From contig CAIMBK010000113.1 of assembly GCA_903839195.1 (NCBI GenBank), positions 1 through 35,969 on the forward strand: 35,969 bases of DNA, written 5' to 3'. The position numbers and the translations under genes were made by a program. Below the pieces are notes generated by a model that saw only the letters and a list, made by a program, of their open reading frames with translations, ran no database searches and was not told the DNA's origin. Source of the DNA: an uncultured Bacteroidota bacterium (GTDB taxonomy: Bacteria > Bacteroidota > Bacteroidia > Flavobacteriales > Flavobacteriaceae). Shown one piece after another: positions 1 to 8,160 of this stretch (the stretch's first letter is position 1; each line of letters begins with the position of its first letter).

Positions 1-845
1 GCACTAACTGATTTCCAATTTGTGGCGGTTCCAATTTGATTAGGCGTATAATTTTGTATTGTTGTGCCATTACCTAATTCTCCAAAGTTATTCATTCCCC
101 AGCTCCAAAGTGTTCCATCAGTTTTTATAGCCAATATATGTGTTGAAACAGATATGTTTTTCCAATTGTTTAAAGTTCCTAATTGTGTCGGTATACTTTT
201 ATTAATTGTAGTACCATCTCCAAGTATACCAGTAGTATTATCTCCCCAAACCCATAGTGTCCCATCCGTTTTTATTGCAAAGCAACTAGTGTAGTATGTA
301 GATGCAACTAACCAATTATTTGCAGTACCAATTTGTACAGGAGTATAATTTTCTACAGTAGTACCAATTCCTAGTTGCCCTTTGTTATTGTATCCCCAAC
401 TCCAAAGTGTTCCATCAGTTTTTACAGCAATATTGAAATCGTATCCTGAGGATACAGATTTCCAGTTGGTTGAGTTTCCGATTTGAGTAGGAGTATAGTT
501 ATTTATCGTTGTTCCATTGCCCAGTTGACCTCTAAAATTATCTCCCCAAGTCCAAAGTGTACCATCTGTTTTAATGGCTGCTATATGATAACTACCATTA
601 CTAATAGACTTCCAATTATTTGCTGTACCAATTTGAATTGGAGTTGGTGTACTATATCCATTACCTGTATTTGGGTCGAATAGCCCATTTATTAGTGTAC
701 TATCTCCATTAGACCACAAAGTACCATCAATTCGTATCTTAAAACAATTATAACCATATCCACCCTCATAAATTGAATTCCAACATTGGGCATTTATGTT
801 TAAACTTAGAAACAAAATTGTTATTAATAATAGTAATTTTCTCAT
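1..845 (-). CDS. Secreted RCC1-repeat protein, truncated by left window edge
   Basis: This reading frame is not in the ORF track because it has no stop inside the window. Read on the minus strand it starts at the ATG at 845-843 with MRKLLLLITILFLSLNINAQ, a clear signal peptide ending in NAQ. At least five repeats of about 50 residues follow, each carrying a KTDGTLWSWGDN-like core (RIDGTLWSNGD, KTDGTLWTWGDN, KTDGTLWSWGYN, KTDGTLWVWGDN, KTDGTLWSWGMN) and a G-x-LGxGTT..YTPxQIGT segment. That is the RCC1 / alpha-tubulin-suppressor beta-propeller repeat. Bacterial secreted RCC1 proteins are common in Bacteroidota, usually with a T9SS tail, but the C-terminus here lies outside the window. No enzymatic role can be assigned; a ligand-binding propeller is an inference. 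The DNA repeats are diverged, so the array is old rather than freshly amplified. Confidence 0.9.
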   Translation of the reverse strand, partial: MRKLLLLITILFLSLNINAQCWNSIYEGGYGYNCFKIRIDGTLWSNGDSTLINGLFDPNTGNGYSTPTPIQIGTANNWKSISNGSYHIAAIKTDGTLWTWGDNFRGQLGNGTTINNYTPTQIGNSTNWKSVSSGYDFNIAVKTDGTLWSWGYNNKGQLGIGTTVENYTPVQIGTANNWLVASTYYTSCFAIKTDGTLWVWGDNTTGILGDGTTINKSIPTQLGTLNNWKNISVSTHILAIKTDGTLWSWGMNNFGELGNGTTIQNYTPNQIGTATNWKSVS

Positions 846-868
846 AATTTATTTTTTTAAATTCAATT

Positions 869-876
869 CAAATGTA
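869..876 (-). promoter_or_regulatory. Bacteroidota -7 element of the RCC1-repeat gene
   Basis: On the minus strand the sequence TACATTTG matches the Bacteroidota -7 consensus TAnnTTTG. It lies about 24 bases before the RCC1 gene's ATG. A CTTG (898-895) sits 18 bases further upstream, close to the expected TTTG at -33 with a spacer near 19. Not experimentally supported. Confidence 0.55.
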
Positions 877-958
877 AGTAAATTAATTAAAAACCAAGTT
901 GTTAAATACGTTTTATAAAAAAATACTGCTTTTAGCCGTCAGCTGTTTGCCACTTCAC

Positions 959-1035
959 AAATCCCAAATCCCAAATCCCAAATCCCAAATCCCAAATCCC
1001 AAATCCTAATTCCCAAATCCCAAATCCCAATTCCT
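959..1035. repeat. Heptamer tandem array (AAATCCC)n, 11 units
   Basis: Eleven head-to-tail 7-base units run without interruption. Eight are perfect AAATCCC; the variants are AAATCCT, AATTCCC and AATTCCT. The array sits between the divergent RCC1 gene and the amino-acid permease, ending about 60 bases before the permease ATG and about 30 bases before its candidate -7 element. Pure short tandem arrays like this are prone to slipped-strand copy-number change. A second, shorter run of the same heptamer lies upstream of hisS in this window. Confidence 0.95.
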
Positions 1036-1063
1036 TTCTTTTATTACAATTCAAAAAAAATCC

Positions 1064-1071
1064 TATCTTTA
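1064..1071 (+). promoter_or_regulatory. Candidate -7 element for the permease gene
   Basis: TATCTTTA differs from the Bacteroidota consensus TAnnTTTG only at the last base and lies 23 bases before the permease ATG, a usual distance for this group. No clear TTTG is seen at the -33 spacing. The heptamer array ends roughly where the -33 region would be, so array length could matter for expression. Confidence 0.3.
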
Positions 1072-1094
1072 TCCAAACCAAAAAACCAAAAAAG

Positions 1095-2507
1095 ATGCAA
1101 GACAACAACCAAGACGATTTTAAACGCGAACTCGGATTACTCGACGGAACCATGCTGGTAGTGGGTTCGATGATTGGCTCAGGAATATTTATTGTGAGTT
1201 CGGACATGATTCGGCAAGTGGGTTCTGCGGGTTGGCTCACGCTAATTTGGGTGCTTACGGGATTGATTACCGTAATTGCCGCCGTGAGTTATGGCGAGTT
1301 GAGCGCGATGTTTCCCAAAGCCGGTGGACAATATGTTTACCTGAAAGAGGCCTACGGAAAACTGACTGGGTTTTTGTATGGTTGGAGTTTCTTTGCGGTA
1401 ATTCAAACGGGTACCATTGCGGCTGTTGGCGTGGCTTTTTCTAAGTTTTCGGCCTATTTATATGAGCCTTTGAGCGATGAAAATATTCTGTTTGAAATGC
1501 GGAGTTTTAAGCTAAATGCGGCACAAATCGTATCAATTATTACGATTGTTTTTCTGACGTATCTGAATAGTCGTGGGGTAAAAAACAGTAAGATTCTGCA
1601 AACAGTGCTTACGATTATTAAAATATTATCGCTTCTTGGCTTGATTTTTTTCGGTTTTACTTTGGCAGCAAAAACAGCAATTTGGGATGCCAATTGGGCG
1701 GATGCGTGGTCCACTCGTTCGTTTGTGAAAGACACATGTTCGTGGTTACCCATTAGCGGAACGGCATTAATTACTGGGATTTCGGCGGCCTTTGTGGGAT
1801 CGATATTTTCTAGTGATGCTTGGAATGGCGTGACGTTTATTGCAGGCGAAATAAAAAACCCAAAGCGAAATGTGGGTTTGAGTTTGTTTTTGGGAACCTT
1901 AATCGTAAGTGTGATTTATGTTTTGGCCAATTTGATGTATTTGGCGGTTATTCCGTTGAACGAAATTGCTACCGCCCAATCGGATAGGGTAGCGGTGGTT
2001 GCGTCACAATATATTTTCGGAAATATAGGCACGTTGATTATCGCGGTAATGATTATGATTTCGACTTTTGCTTGTAATAATGGTTTGATTATGGCGGGTG
2101 CTCGGGTGTATTATACGATGGCAAAAGATGGTTTGTTTTTCAAAAAAGCCGCTAATTTAAATTATGCAGGCGTTCCGTCATGGGCGTTGTGGGCGCAATG
2201 TTTTTGGGCTTCTGCCTTGTGCTTGACCGGGAAATATGGCGATTTATTGGATTTTGTTGTTATCATTGTTTTAATATTTTACATCTTGACTATCTACGGA
2301 ATATTCATTCTACGCAAAAAAAGCCCAGATGCCGAAAGACCTTATAAAGCGTTTGGTTATCCTTTTTTACCAGCGTTATATATTCTTGCCGCCAGTGCCA
2401 TTTCGATAGCGTTGTTGGTTACGAAAACCAGCACCTGCGGTTGGGGCGTACTAATCATGTTGACCGGAATTCCGATTTATTATTTTACGAAATCGAAAGG
2501 GGAATAG
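1095..2507 (+). CDS. APC-superfamily amino acid permease
   Basis: A 470-residue integral membrane protein of the amino acid-polyamine-organocation (APC) superfamily, the usual length for 12 membrane helices. The first helix contains the diagnostic GSMIGSGIF loop (about residues 23-31) that lines the amino-acid site in this fold, followed by the conserved [23 protein letters not shown] segment (about 65-90). Many further hydrophobic stretches continue to the C-terminus. It resembles the LAT/AdiC-like branch that exchanges or takes up neutral or basic amino acids; the substrate cannot be read from the sequence. The gene stands alone between the heptamer array and a bidirectional terminator. The start is the first ATG, directly followed by the conserved N-terminal region. 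Confidence 0.93.
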   Translation: MQDNNQDDFKRELGLLDGTMLVVGSMIGSGIFIVSSDMIRQVGSAGWLTLIWVLTGLITVIAAVSYGELSAMFPKAGGQYVYLKEAYGKLTGFLYGWSFFAVIQTGTIAAVGVAFSKFSAYLYEPLSDENILFEMRSFKLNAAQIVSIITIVFLTYLNSRGVKNSKILQTVLTIIKILSLLGLIFFGFTLAAKTAIWDANWADAWSTRSFVKDTCSWLPISGTALITGISAAFVGSIFSSDAWNGVTFIAGEIKNPKRNVGLSLFLGTLIVSVIYVLANLMYLAVIPLNEIATAQSDRVAVVASQYIFGNIGTLIIAVMIMISTFACNNGLIMAGARVYYTMAKDGLFFKKAANLNYAGVPSWALWAQCFWASALCLTGKYGDLLDFVVIIVLIFYILTIYGIFILRKKSPDAERPYKAFGYPFLPALYILAASAISIALLVTKTSTCGWGVLIMLTGIPIYYFTKSKGE

Positions 2508-2523
2508 GAATGCTAGCTAACAG

Positions 2524-2559
2524 AAAAATCCGTTTCAAATTAATGAAACGGATTTTTTT
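2524..2559. terminator. Bidirectional terminator between permease and degP-like gene
   Basis: A perfect 14-bp inverted repeat, AAAAATCCGTTTCA / TGAAACGGATTTTT, encloses the 6-base loop AATTAA. The stem starts with A's and ends with T's, so it can act as an intrinsic terminator for both convergent genes. Confidence 0.9.
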
Positions 2560-2582
2560 GTCGAATAATAAGTAAGATGAAA

Positions 2583-3980
2583 TTATAGTATTAATCGAAT
2601 TATTTGGCCCTTTTTGGTAATCATTTCCAACTGAATGGAATCGTTATTTTCTTTGTTGGATAAAATTTTAGAAACGGTTTCTAAATCTATCGCTTGTTGG
2701 TTGTCGATGCTAATGATGATGCCGCCAATTAAATCTTTGGCATATCCATTTAATTTTTCATTATCAATATCCGAAACTTTTACACCAAAGTTGATGTTGA
2801 ATCTTTGTTTATCAGAAGCGGTTATTTCTTGAAGTTGAAGACCCTTAAACTCCGAAATAGAATTTTCATTTTTTATTAATGTAACTGGAACGGTCATGGT
2901 TTTTTCATTTCTAATATAGGTAACTTTCACCACATCGTTTGGTCTTTTAGAATAAATATAACTGGTCAATTCCTCAAAAGTTGCAATTTTTTGATTGTCT
3001 AATTGGATAATAATATCGCCTTTTGCCAATCCCGCTTTTTCTGCCCCGGATTTTTTGTTGACTTTTTTGATATAAAAACCTTCCGTTTGTTTCACGCCCA
3101 ATTCTTTGGAAGCATTGTTGTTTAATTCGCCTCCTTCAACGCCTAAAATACCTCTTTGAACATTTCCAAATTCCATAATATCTTGAATGATTTTTCGAGC
3201 AATATTCGAAGGAACCGCAAAAGAATAACCCACATAGGAGCCTGTCGCAGAAGAAATCATCGTGTTGATTCCGATTAATTCGCCATTGGTATTTACCAAA
3301 GCGCCACCGCTATTTCCTGGATTCACAGCCGCATCAGTTTGAATAAAAGATTGAATGCCATTGGTTCCTAAATTCCGAGCTTTTGCCGAAATAATCCCAG
3401 CGGTTACAGTTGAATTTAAGTTATACGGATTTCCAACAGCCAAAACCCATTGTCCGACTTTTACATTATCCGAATCGGCAAAGGTTGAATAAGGTAATTT
3501 TTCGTCAGCATCTATTTTTAATAAAGCAATATCCATTTTGGAATCGCTTCCAACGAGTTTGGCTTTGTACGCTTTTTTATTGTTTAAGGTAATTTCAATT
3601 TCGGTGGCGTCTTTGATAACATGATTATTGGTAACGATATAACCATCTTCCGAAATAATAACGCCCGAACCGGTTCCAACTTGTTCTTGTTGTTGCTGCC
3701 CTTTAAATCCATAGAAAAATTCCATTATTGGATTAGAAATGGTGGTGTAGGAAACGTTTTTTACGTGGACAACTGTGTGAACGGCTTTGTCGGCTGCCAC
3801 TGTAAAATCAGAATCTTCAGGAACAAAACCGACGTTTTTTCCGTAATTTTCCGGAGCCATTGTTACAATTGATTTTGGTTTCGAAAAGTAGCCGTCGCTA
3901 TCAAAAAGAAGTTTGTAAGCTCCGAGGGTTGTGGCGCCACTCAACAACGACACTAAAAATAAGTTTGAAAATTGTTTCAT
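2583..3980 (-). CDS. degP: Periplasmic serine protease, DegP/HtrA family
   Basis: A 465-residue HtrA-family protease and chaperone that degrades misfolded envelope proteins. The N-terminus (MKQFSNLFLVSLLSGATTLGAY) is a membrane-targeting signal or anchor. The trypsin-like domain shows the full catalytic triad: His120 in TNNHVI, Asp150 in SKMDIALLKID and Ser224 in NPGNSGGALV. A PDZ domain follows (about 275-370, RGILGVEGGEL then KKSGAEKAGLAKGDIIIQLD), and the C-terminal part (about 375-465) looks like a second, diverged PDZ domain. The glutamine run QQQQEQ before the protease domain is in the LA-loop region, which varies in this family. DegP and DegQ cannot be told apart from sequence alone. 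It is a single gene, convergent with the permease and divergent from dapF. Confidence 0.95.
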   Translation of the reverse strand: MKQFSNLFLVSLLSGATTLGAYKLLFDSDGYFSKPKSIVTMAPENYGKNVGFVPEDSDFTVAADKAVHTVVHVKNVSYTTISNPIMEFFYGFKGQQQQEQVGTGSGVIISEDGYIVTNNHVIKDATEIEITLNNKKAYKAKLVGSDSKMDIALLKIDADEKLPYSTFADSDNVKVGQWVLAVGNPYNLNSTVTAGIISAKARNLGTNGIQSFIQTDAAVNPGNSGGALVNTNGELIGINTMISSATGSYVGYSFAVPSNIARKIIQDIMEFGNVQRGILGVEGGELNNNASKELGVKQTEGFYIKKVNKKSGAEKAGLAKGDIIIQLDNQKIATFEELTSYIYSKRPNDVVKVTYIRNEKTMTVPVTLIKNENSISEFKGLQLQEITASDKQRFNINFGVKVSDIDNEKLNGYAKDLIGGIIISIDNQQAIDLETVSKILSNKENNDSIQLEMITKKGQIIRLIL

Positions 3981-4091
3981 CTTGTTTAAAATTATTTTTT
4001 GAATTATTGTATTGTAAAAATATAAAAAGAAATAAATTCAAAATCATCTTTAACGCACGTTTAACAATGATTAACATTTCATTAATATTCG

Positions 4092-4099
4092 TACTTTTG
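4092..4099 (+). promoter_or_regulatory. -7 element upstream of dapF
   Basis: TACTTTTG is an exact TAnnTTTG match, 18 bases before the dapF ATG. The -33 position shows no clear TTTG. It probably drives the dapF-GNAT-mltG run of genes. Confidence 0.5.
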
Positions 4100-4117
4100 T
4101 ATCAATCAATATCAAAA

Positions 4118-4900
4118 ATGGAGCTAACTTTTTATAAATACCAAGGAACTGGAAATGATTTTGTGATGATCGATAATCGACAAGCCACTTTTCCTGTTAC
4201 CAATGTCAAACTTATTGAAAGTTTGTGCGACCGACGTTTTGGTATCGGAGCCGATGGATTGATTTTGCTCGAAAATGACACACAAGCCGATTTCAAAATG
4301 GTTTATTTCAATTCGGATGGCAATCAAAGTACGATGTGTGGCAATGGGGGAAGGTGTATTGTGGCTTTCGCCAAAAAACTTAAAATCATCGACAATCAAG
4401 CTGCATTTAATGCTATCGACGGGTTGCATCACGCTACAATTGCTGCGGACGAAACGGTTTCTTTACAAATGAAAAATGTAGAATCAATCAATGTTACGCC
4501 AAAATATGTTTTCTTAGACACGGGTTCGCCCCATCATGTTGAAATGGTTTCTGATCTTAAAAATTTTGATGTCAAACAGAATGGCGCTGAAATTCGTTAC
4601 AGCACTTTGTATGGAAAATCAGGAAGTAATGTCAATTTTGTGGAGCAAATAAATGAAAATACGTTTGCCATTCGAACCTACGAACGAGGCGTTGAAGACG
4701 AAACGTTGTCGTGTGGAACGGGTGCTACCGCTGTGGCAATTGCGATGAAAAAAATCGGAAAAACCGATTCAAACGACATTAATATCAACGTACAAGGTGG
4801 CAATCTTTCTGTTTCTTTTACGCCAATGGATACTATTTTTACCAATGTTTTTCTTAAAGGACCCGCAAAGTTTATTTTTGAAGGCGTTATTTCAATATAA
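4118..4900 (+). CDS. dapF: Diaminopimelate epimerase
   Basis: Converts LL- to meso-diaminopimelate, the last step that feeds both lysine and peptidoglycan synthesis, in the cytoplasm. Both cysteines of the two-base, cofactor-free mechanism are visible: Cys74 in STMCGNGGRC and Cys199 in LSCGTGATAV. The N-terminal YKYQGTGNDFVMID block is also typical. The ORF track starts at 3860, but that start would add 86 residues of non-homologous sequence and run into the degP-like gene. The ATG at 4118 gives 260 residues, the normal family length, and follows a good -7 element. Next downstream on the same strand are a GNAT gene and mltG. Confidence 0.97.
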   Translation: MELTFYKYQGTGNDFVMIDNRQATFPVTNVKLIESLCDRRFGIGADGLILLENDTQADFKMVYFNSDGNQSTMCGNGGRCIVAFAKKLKIIDNQAAFNAIDGLHHATIAADETVSLQMKNVESINVTPKYVFLDTGSPHHVEMVSDLKNFDVKQNGAEIRYSTLYGKSGSNVNFVEQINENTFAIRTYERGVEDETLSCGTGATAVAIAMKKIGKTDSNDININVQGGNLSVSFTPMDTIFTNVFLKGPAKFIFEGVISI

Positions 4901-4921
4901 ATAAATCACAAAACGATCAAT

Positions 4922-5452
4922 TTGAACACATTAAAAGGCAATACCATTTATCTTCGAGCGCTTGAGCCAAACGATTTGGATTTTGTTTACGAAATGGAAA
5001 ATGACGAATCTATTTGGGAAATTAGCAATACGCAAACGCCTTATAGTCGTTTTTTAATCCGACAATATTTGGAAAATGCCCATCAGGATATTTATGAAGC
5101 CAAACAATTGCGATTGGCAATTTGTAAAAATGACGATTTTTCGGCCATTGGATTGATTGATTTATTCGAATTTGATCCAAAAAATAACCGCGCTGGAATT
5201 GGCATTTTGATAAAAAATAGTGAAAACAGAACACAAGGATTTGGTTCTGAAGCACTTGAATTGCTTATTGATTTTGCTTTTCAACAATTAAATTTGAATC
5301 AATTATATGCAAATATTAATCCTGAAAATAAAGCCAGTTTGCGTCTTTTTGCTAAATTTGGCTTTGATAATATTGGCATAAAAAAACAATGGAATTTAGT
5401 GAATGGTCAGTACAAAGACGAAGCGCTTTTCCAATTAATTAATAAAAAATAA
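4922..5452 (+). CDS. GNAT N-acetyltransferase, RimJ/RimL type
   Basis: A 176-residue acetyl-CoA-dependent N-acetyltransferase. It begins with the RimJ/RimL-like LKGNTIYLRALEPNDLDFVYEMEND. The acetyl-CoA-binding region follows (about 95-115, GIGILIKNSENRTQGFGSEALELL), then the C-terminal YANINPENKASLRLFAKFGF motif. Proteins of this group acetylate ribosomal-protein N-termini, aminoglycosides or small amines; the substrate here is unknown. The start appears to be TTG at 4922, because the next in-frame ATG would remove the conserved first strand. The gap to dapF is 21 bases and to mltG 6 bases, so co-transcription is likely. Confidence 0.88.
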   Translation: MNTLKGNTIYLRALEPNDLDFVYEMENDESIWEISNTQTPYSRFLIRQYLENAHQDIYEAKQLRLAICKNDDFSAIGLIDLFEFDPKNNRAGIGILIKNSENRTQGFGSEALELLIDFAFQQLNLNQLYANINPENKASLRLFAKFGFDNIGIKKQWNLVNGQYKDEALFQLINKK

Positions 5453-5458
5453 AAGAGT

Positions 5459-6511
5459 TTGAAAGTTAAAAAAATTGTAAGCATTGCTTCTGTGGTAGTC
5501 ATTTTGGCGCTTTTGATTTATGGTGTTTATTTGTATCGCGCTATTTTTTCAGAGAATACCACTTTCTCAGAAACCGAATTTTATGTTCACATTCCTTCTG
5601 AATCCAACTATGAAGAAGTTAAAGCAATTATAAGTCCGTTTGTTAAAAACATGGAACATTTTGAAATGATTGCCAACAAAAGGTCGTATCCCGAGAATGT
5701 GAAATCCGGACGCTTTTTGTTCAAAAAAGGCATGAATAGTTTCGATTTGGTTTCGACTTTGCGACAAAATGTGCCGGTTAAATTGGCGTTTAATAATCAA
5801 GAACGTTTGGAAAATTTTGTTGGAAGAGTGGGTTCCCAAATTGAAGCCGATAGTATTTCTTTGCTAAAAACGTTCAAAGATTCAACTTTTTTAAAAGAAA
5901 ATGGATTTACTGAAGATAATGTTATAAGTATTTGCATTCCAAATACATATGAGTTTTATTGGAACACATCGGCATTGAAATTCCGTGATAAAATGATCAA
6001 AGAATATCGTAAATTTTGGAATCCTGCGCGGACTTCTCAAGCGGCAAAATTGGGATTAACGCCAATTCAAGCCACAATTTTAGCGTCCATTGTGCATAAA
6101 GAAACAGTAAAAAAAGATGAACGACCAAGAGTGGCGAGGGTTTATTTGAATCGAATGAATTTGCAAATGCCGCTTCAAGCGGATCCAACCGTTATTTTTG
6201 CTAAGAAAAAACAATTGGCCAATTTTGACACGATTATCAAAAGAGTCTATTTTAATGACCTAAAAATAAATTCGCCATTTAACACGTACGCCAACATTGG
6301 ATTGCCGCCAGGACCAATTGCCATGCCTGATATTACTGCAATTGAGGCCGTTTTGAAACCCGAAAAAAACGACTTTATCTATTTCTGTGCCAGCGTAACC
6401 AAATTTGGGTATCATGAATTTGCTTCCGATTTGAATCAACACGCAGCCAATAGAAAAAAATATGTAGAATGGCTCGAAAAGCAAATCGCTGAAAGCAAAA
6501 TGGCTAAATAA
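5459..6511 (+). CDS. mltG: Endolytic murein transglycosylase
   Basis: MltG (YceG family) cuts nascent glycan strands at the inner membrane and is thought to set strand length. The 350-residue protein has one N-terminal membrane helix (about residues 5-27), a LysM-like region, and the catalytic domain. That domain carries the family signature LASIVHKETVKKDERPRVARVYLNRM with catalytic Glu215, then MPLQADPTVIF. The C-terminal GLPPGPIAMPDITAIEAVLKP and FIYFCA blocks are also diagnostic. The start is TTG at 5459, the second consecutive TTG start in this run of genes; no in-frame ATG precedes the membrane helix. Confidence 0.95.
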   Translation: MKVKKIVSIASVVVILALLIYGVYLYRAIFSENTTFSETEFYVHIPSESNYEEVKAIISPFVKNMEHFEMIANKRSYPENVKSGRFLFKKGMNSFDLVSTLRQNVPVKLAFNNQERLENFVGRVGSQIEADSISLLKTFKDSTFLKENGFTEDNVISICIPNTYEFYWNTSALKFRDKMIKEYRKFWNPARTSQAAKLGLTPIQATILASIVHKETVKKDERPRVARVYLNRMNLQMPLQADPTVIFAKKKQLANFDTIIKRVYFNDLKINSPFNTYANIGLPPGPIAMPDITAIEAVLKPEKNDFIYFCASVTKFGYHEFASDLNQHAANRKKYVEWLEKQIAESKMAK

Positions 6512-6600
6512 TTCCGGGTAATTTCCCCTCTATAATTACTGATTTTTCTTACAATACTAGCACTTTAACAGCCTAAAAAGTTGTTTTAATTAAAATAATG

Positions 6601-6608
6601 TATATTTG
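6601..6608 (+). promoter_or_regulatory. -7 element upstream of the lysozyme-like gene
   Basis: TATATTTG matches TAnnTTTG exactly, with a TTG 17 bases upstream (6581-6583), near the expected -33 site. It lies about 150 bases before the ATG at 6762, which implies a long leader. No riboswitch or other structured element was recognised in that leader. Confidence 0.5.
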
Positions 6609-6761
6609 TGGCGTAGAAATTTCTTAACTCTGAAACTTATCTATAAAATAAAGACAATATTTTAAGTGTTTTTGTTTTACTAAGTTTTGTTGTTTTCAAT
6701 ATAAAAAGCAATTTAAATTTCTTTCTATTTTTGAAAACTTCGTTGAGAAGAAAAACAAAAC

Positions 6762-7397
6762 ATGTTAAAAAAAGGAATTTTTTATTCAATTCTGATTCTT
6801 GTTGTGGTGTTTTTAAGTTCCGGCTTTAAACCCTTTAAATCAGAAAACTTCGAATGGTTTCGTGTTGATAATAGTGAAAATAGAACTTATATTTTCCCAT
6901 CAATGAAACAAAATGATTACAAAACTATGAATGTTCCTTTCACCGGGAAATTTTTCATCGGTTACAAAGAAGCAATTGCATTTCGAGAATCACAAGGTAA
7001 ATATCACCGAATCAATTCGTTAGGTTATTTAGGTAAATATCAATTTGGTAAAGAAACCCTAAAAACCATCGGAATTCATGATAGCGCTGCTTTTATCGAA
7101 AGTCCAAAACTTCAAGAAAAAGCGTTTACCGCTTTGCTTTCCAGAAACAAATGGAAACTTAGAAAAGAAATCGAAAGATTTGAAGGAAAAATAATTGGTG
7201 GCGTCCGAATTACCGAATCTGGAATTTTGGCCGCAGCTCATTTAGGAGGCGTTGGATCGGTTAAACGATTTTTGTATAGCAACGGAAAACGGAAATGCAA
7301 AGACGGCTATGGAACTTCGATAAAATGTTATTTCAGGGAATTTGGCGGTTATGAAACGGCTGCCATTGAGCCGCATCGCAATCCGAAAGTTAAATAA
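6762..7397 (+). CDS. Secreted lysozyme-like (SLT-fold) peptidoglycan hydrolase candidate
   Basis: A 211-residue protein with an N-terminal hydrophobic signal (about 5-21). The central part reads AIAFRESQGKYHRINSLGYLGKYQFG, which follows the lytic-transglycosylase pattern of a catalytic Glu in an 'ESxGxY...N...G.YQ' context; Glu76 is the likely catalytic residue. The rest is basic and helical, with a Cys pair near the C-terminus (KRKCKDGYGTSIKCYF). Flavobacterial homologues are, as far as I recall, annotated as peptidoglycan-binding or hypothetical proteins. The gene lies 250 bases after mltG with its own promoter, so the cell-wall role is supported by position as well as motif. Activity is inferred. 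Confidence 0.7.
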   Translation: MLKKGIFYSILILVVVFLSSGFKPFKSENFEWFRVDNSENRTYIFPSMKQNDYKTMNVPFTGKFFIGYKEAIAFRESQGKYHRINSLGYLGKYQFGKETLKTIGIHDSAAFIESPKLQEKAFTALLSRNKWKLRKEIERFEGKIIGGVRITESGILAAAHLGGVGSVKRFLYSNGKRKCKDGYGTSIKCYFREFGGYETAAIEPHRNPKVK

Positions 7398-7406
7398 ATA
7401 CTGTTT

Positions 7407-7433
7407 AAAAACCTGTCAACCGGCAGGTTTTTT
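7407..7433. terminator. Bidirectional terminator
   Basis: The inverted repeat AAAAACCTGTC / GGCAGGTTTTT has the loop AACC and contains one G-T pair. It separates the lysozyme-like gene from the convergent methyltransferase gene, whose stop codon falls in the T-tract. Confidence 0.85.
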
Positions 7434-8154
7434 ACATTTTATGAATAATGAAAATGGTGGGTCTATTGTGTAAATCCACTTTTGCGTTTTTCCAATCTGA
7501 GGCTCTTTTAGTTTTGATATATTCGGTCGGAAGGGTTATATCAGTGGCAATACAAAGCAAGGTTCCAGGTTGAATCGCTTGCAAAATATCCTCGAGCATT
7601 TTGTTATTTCTAAAAGGAGTTTCAATGAAAATTTGAGATTGATTTTTGTCTTGTGATAATTTCTCTAAATTTTTTAACGCCACTTTCTTTTCTCCTTTAT
7701 CAATTGGAAGATAACCATTAAAAGCAAAACTTTGCCCGTTCATTCCCGATGCCATCATGGCCAATAAGATGGACGAAGGTCCAACGAGTGGAACTACTTG
7801 AATGCCTTTTTCGTGGGCTAATTTCACGATAACCGCACCAGGATCAGCCACTCCAGGGCAACCTGCTTCCGACATTAGGCCAACATTTTTTCCTTCCAAA
7901 CAGGGTTTGATCATTTCGGCGTATTCGGATTTTTCGGTATGTTTATTTAGCGCACTCAATCGTAAAGTAGCTTGAACTTTTTCTGGATGAATACTTTTTA
8001 CAAAGCGTCTGGCCGTTTTTTCGTTTTCTACGATATAATCATCAATGAATTCAATGGTTCTTTTTACAGTTTGTGGTAAAACATCCAAGGGGTCGCTTTC
8101 GCCCAAAGTAGTTGGAATTAAATATAATTTGCCTAAAAACGGAATGGATTTCAT
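7432..8154 (-). CDS. RsmI-like SAM-dependent methyltransferase
   Basis: A 240-residue methyltransferase of the tetrapyrrole-methylase fold, close to RsmI, which 2'-O-methylates C1402 of 16S rRNA. Supporting motifs are the N-terminal GKLYLIPTTLGE, the signature SEAGCPGVADPG (about residues 95-106; canonical RsmI has SDAGTPxxSDPG), VVPLVGPSSILLAMMASG (about 120-138) and FNGYLPIDKGEK. The GCPG variant and the shorter length mark it as the RsmI-related subgroup common in Bacteroidota, so I leave the symbol blank. It is the last gene of the - strand run dnaA / phosphatase / methyltransferase, with a 6-base gap to the gene before it. Confidence 0.88.
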   Translation of the reverse strand: MKSIPFLGKLYLIPTTLGESDPLDVLPQTVKRTIEFIDDYIVENEKTARRFVKSIHPEKVQATLRLSALNKHTEKSEYAEMIKPCLEGKNVGLMSEAGCPGVADPGAVIVKLAHEKGIQVVPLVGPSSILLAMMASGMNGQSFAFNGYLPIDKGEKKVALKNLEKLSQDKNQSQIFIETPFRNNKMLEDILQAIQPGTLLCIATDITLPTEYIKTKRASDWKNAKVDLHNRPTIFIIHKM

Positions 8155-8160
8155 AGGGAA

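Noticed and set aside
64-683. Plus strand ORFs 64-294 and 483-683
   Set aside because: They are antisense to the RCC1-repeat gene and have no signal of their own.
959-1035. CRISPR-like or telomere-like array
   Set aside because: Units are contiguous 7-mers with no spacers, and there are no cas genes or chromosome end in the window.
932-1240. 102-residue minus strand ORF with [14 protein letters not shown] repeats
   Set aside because: The repeats are just the translation of the AAATCCC heptamer array, and the rest lies antisense to the permease gene.
3860-4117. N-terminal extension of dapF in the ORF track
   Set aside because: The extra 86 residues overlap the degP-like gene and have no family resemblance; a -7 element lies between this start and the ATG at 4118.
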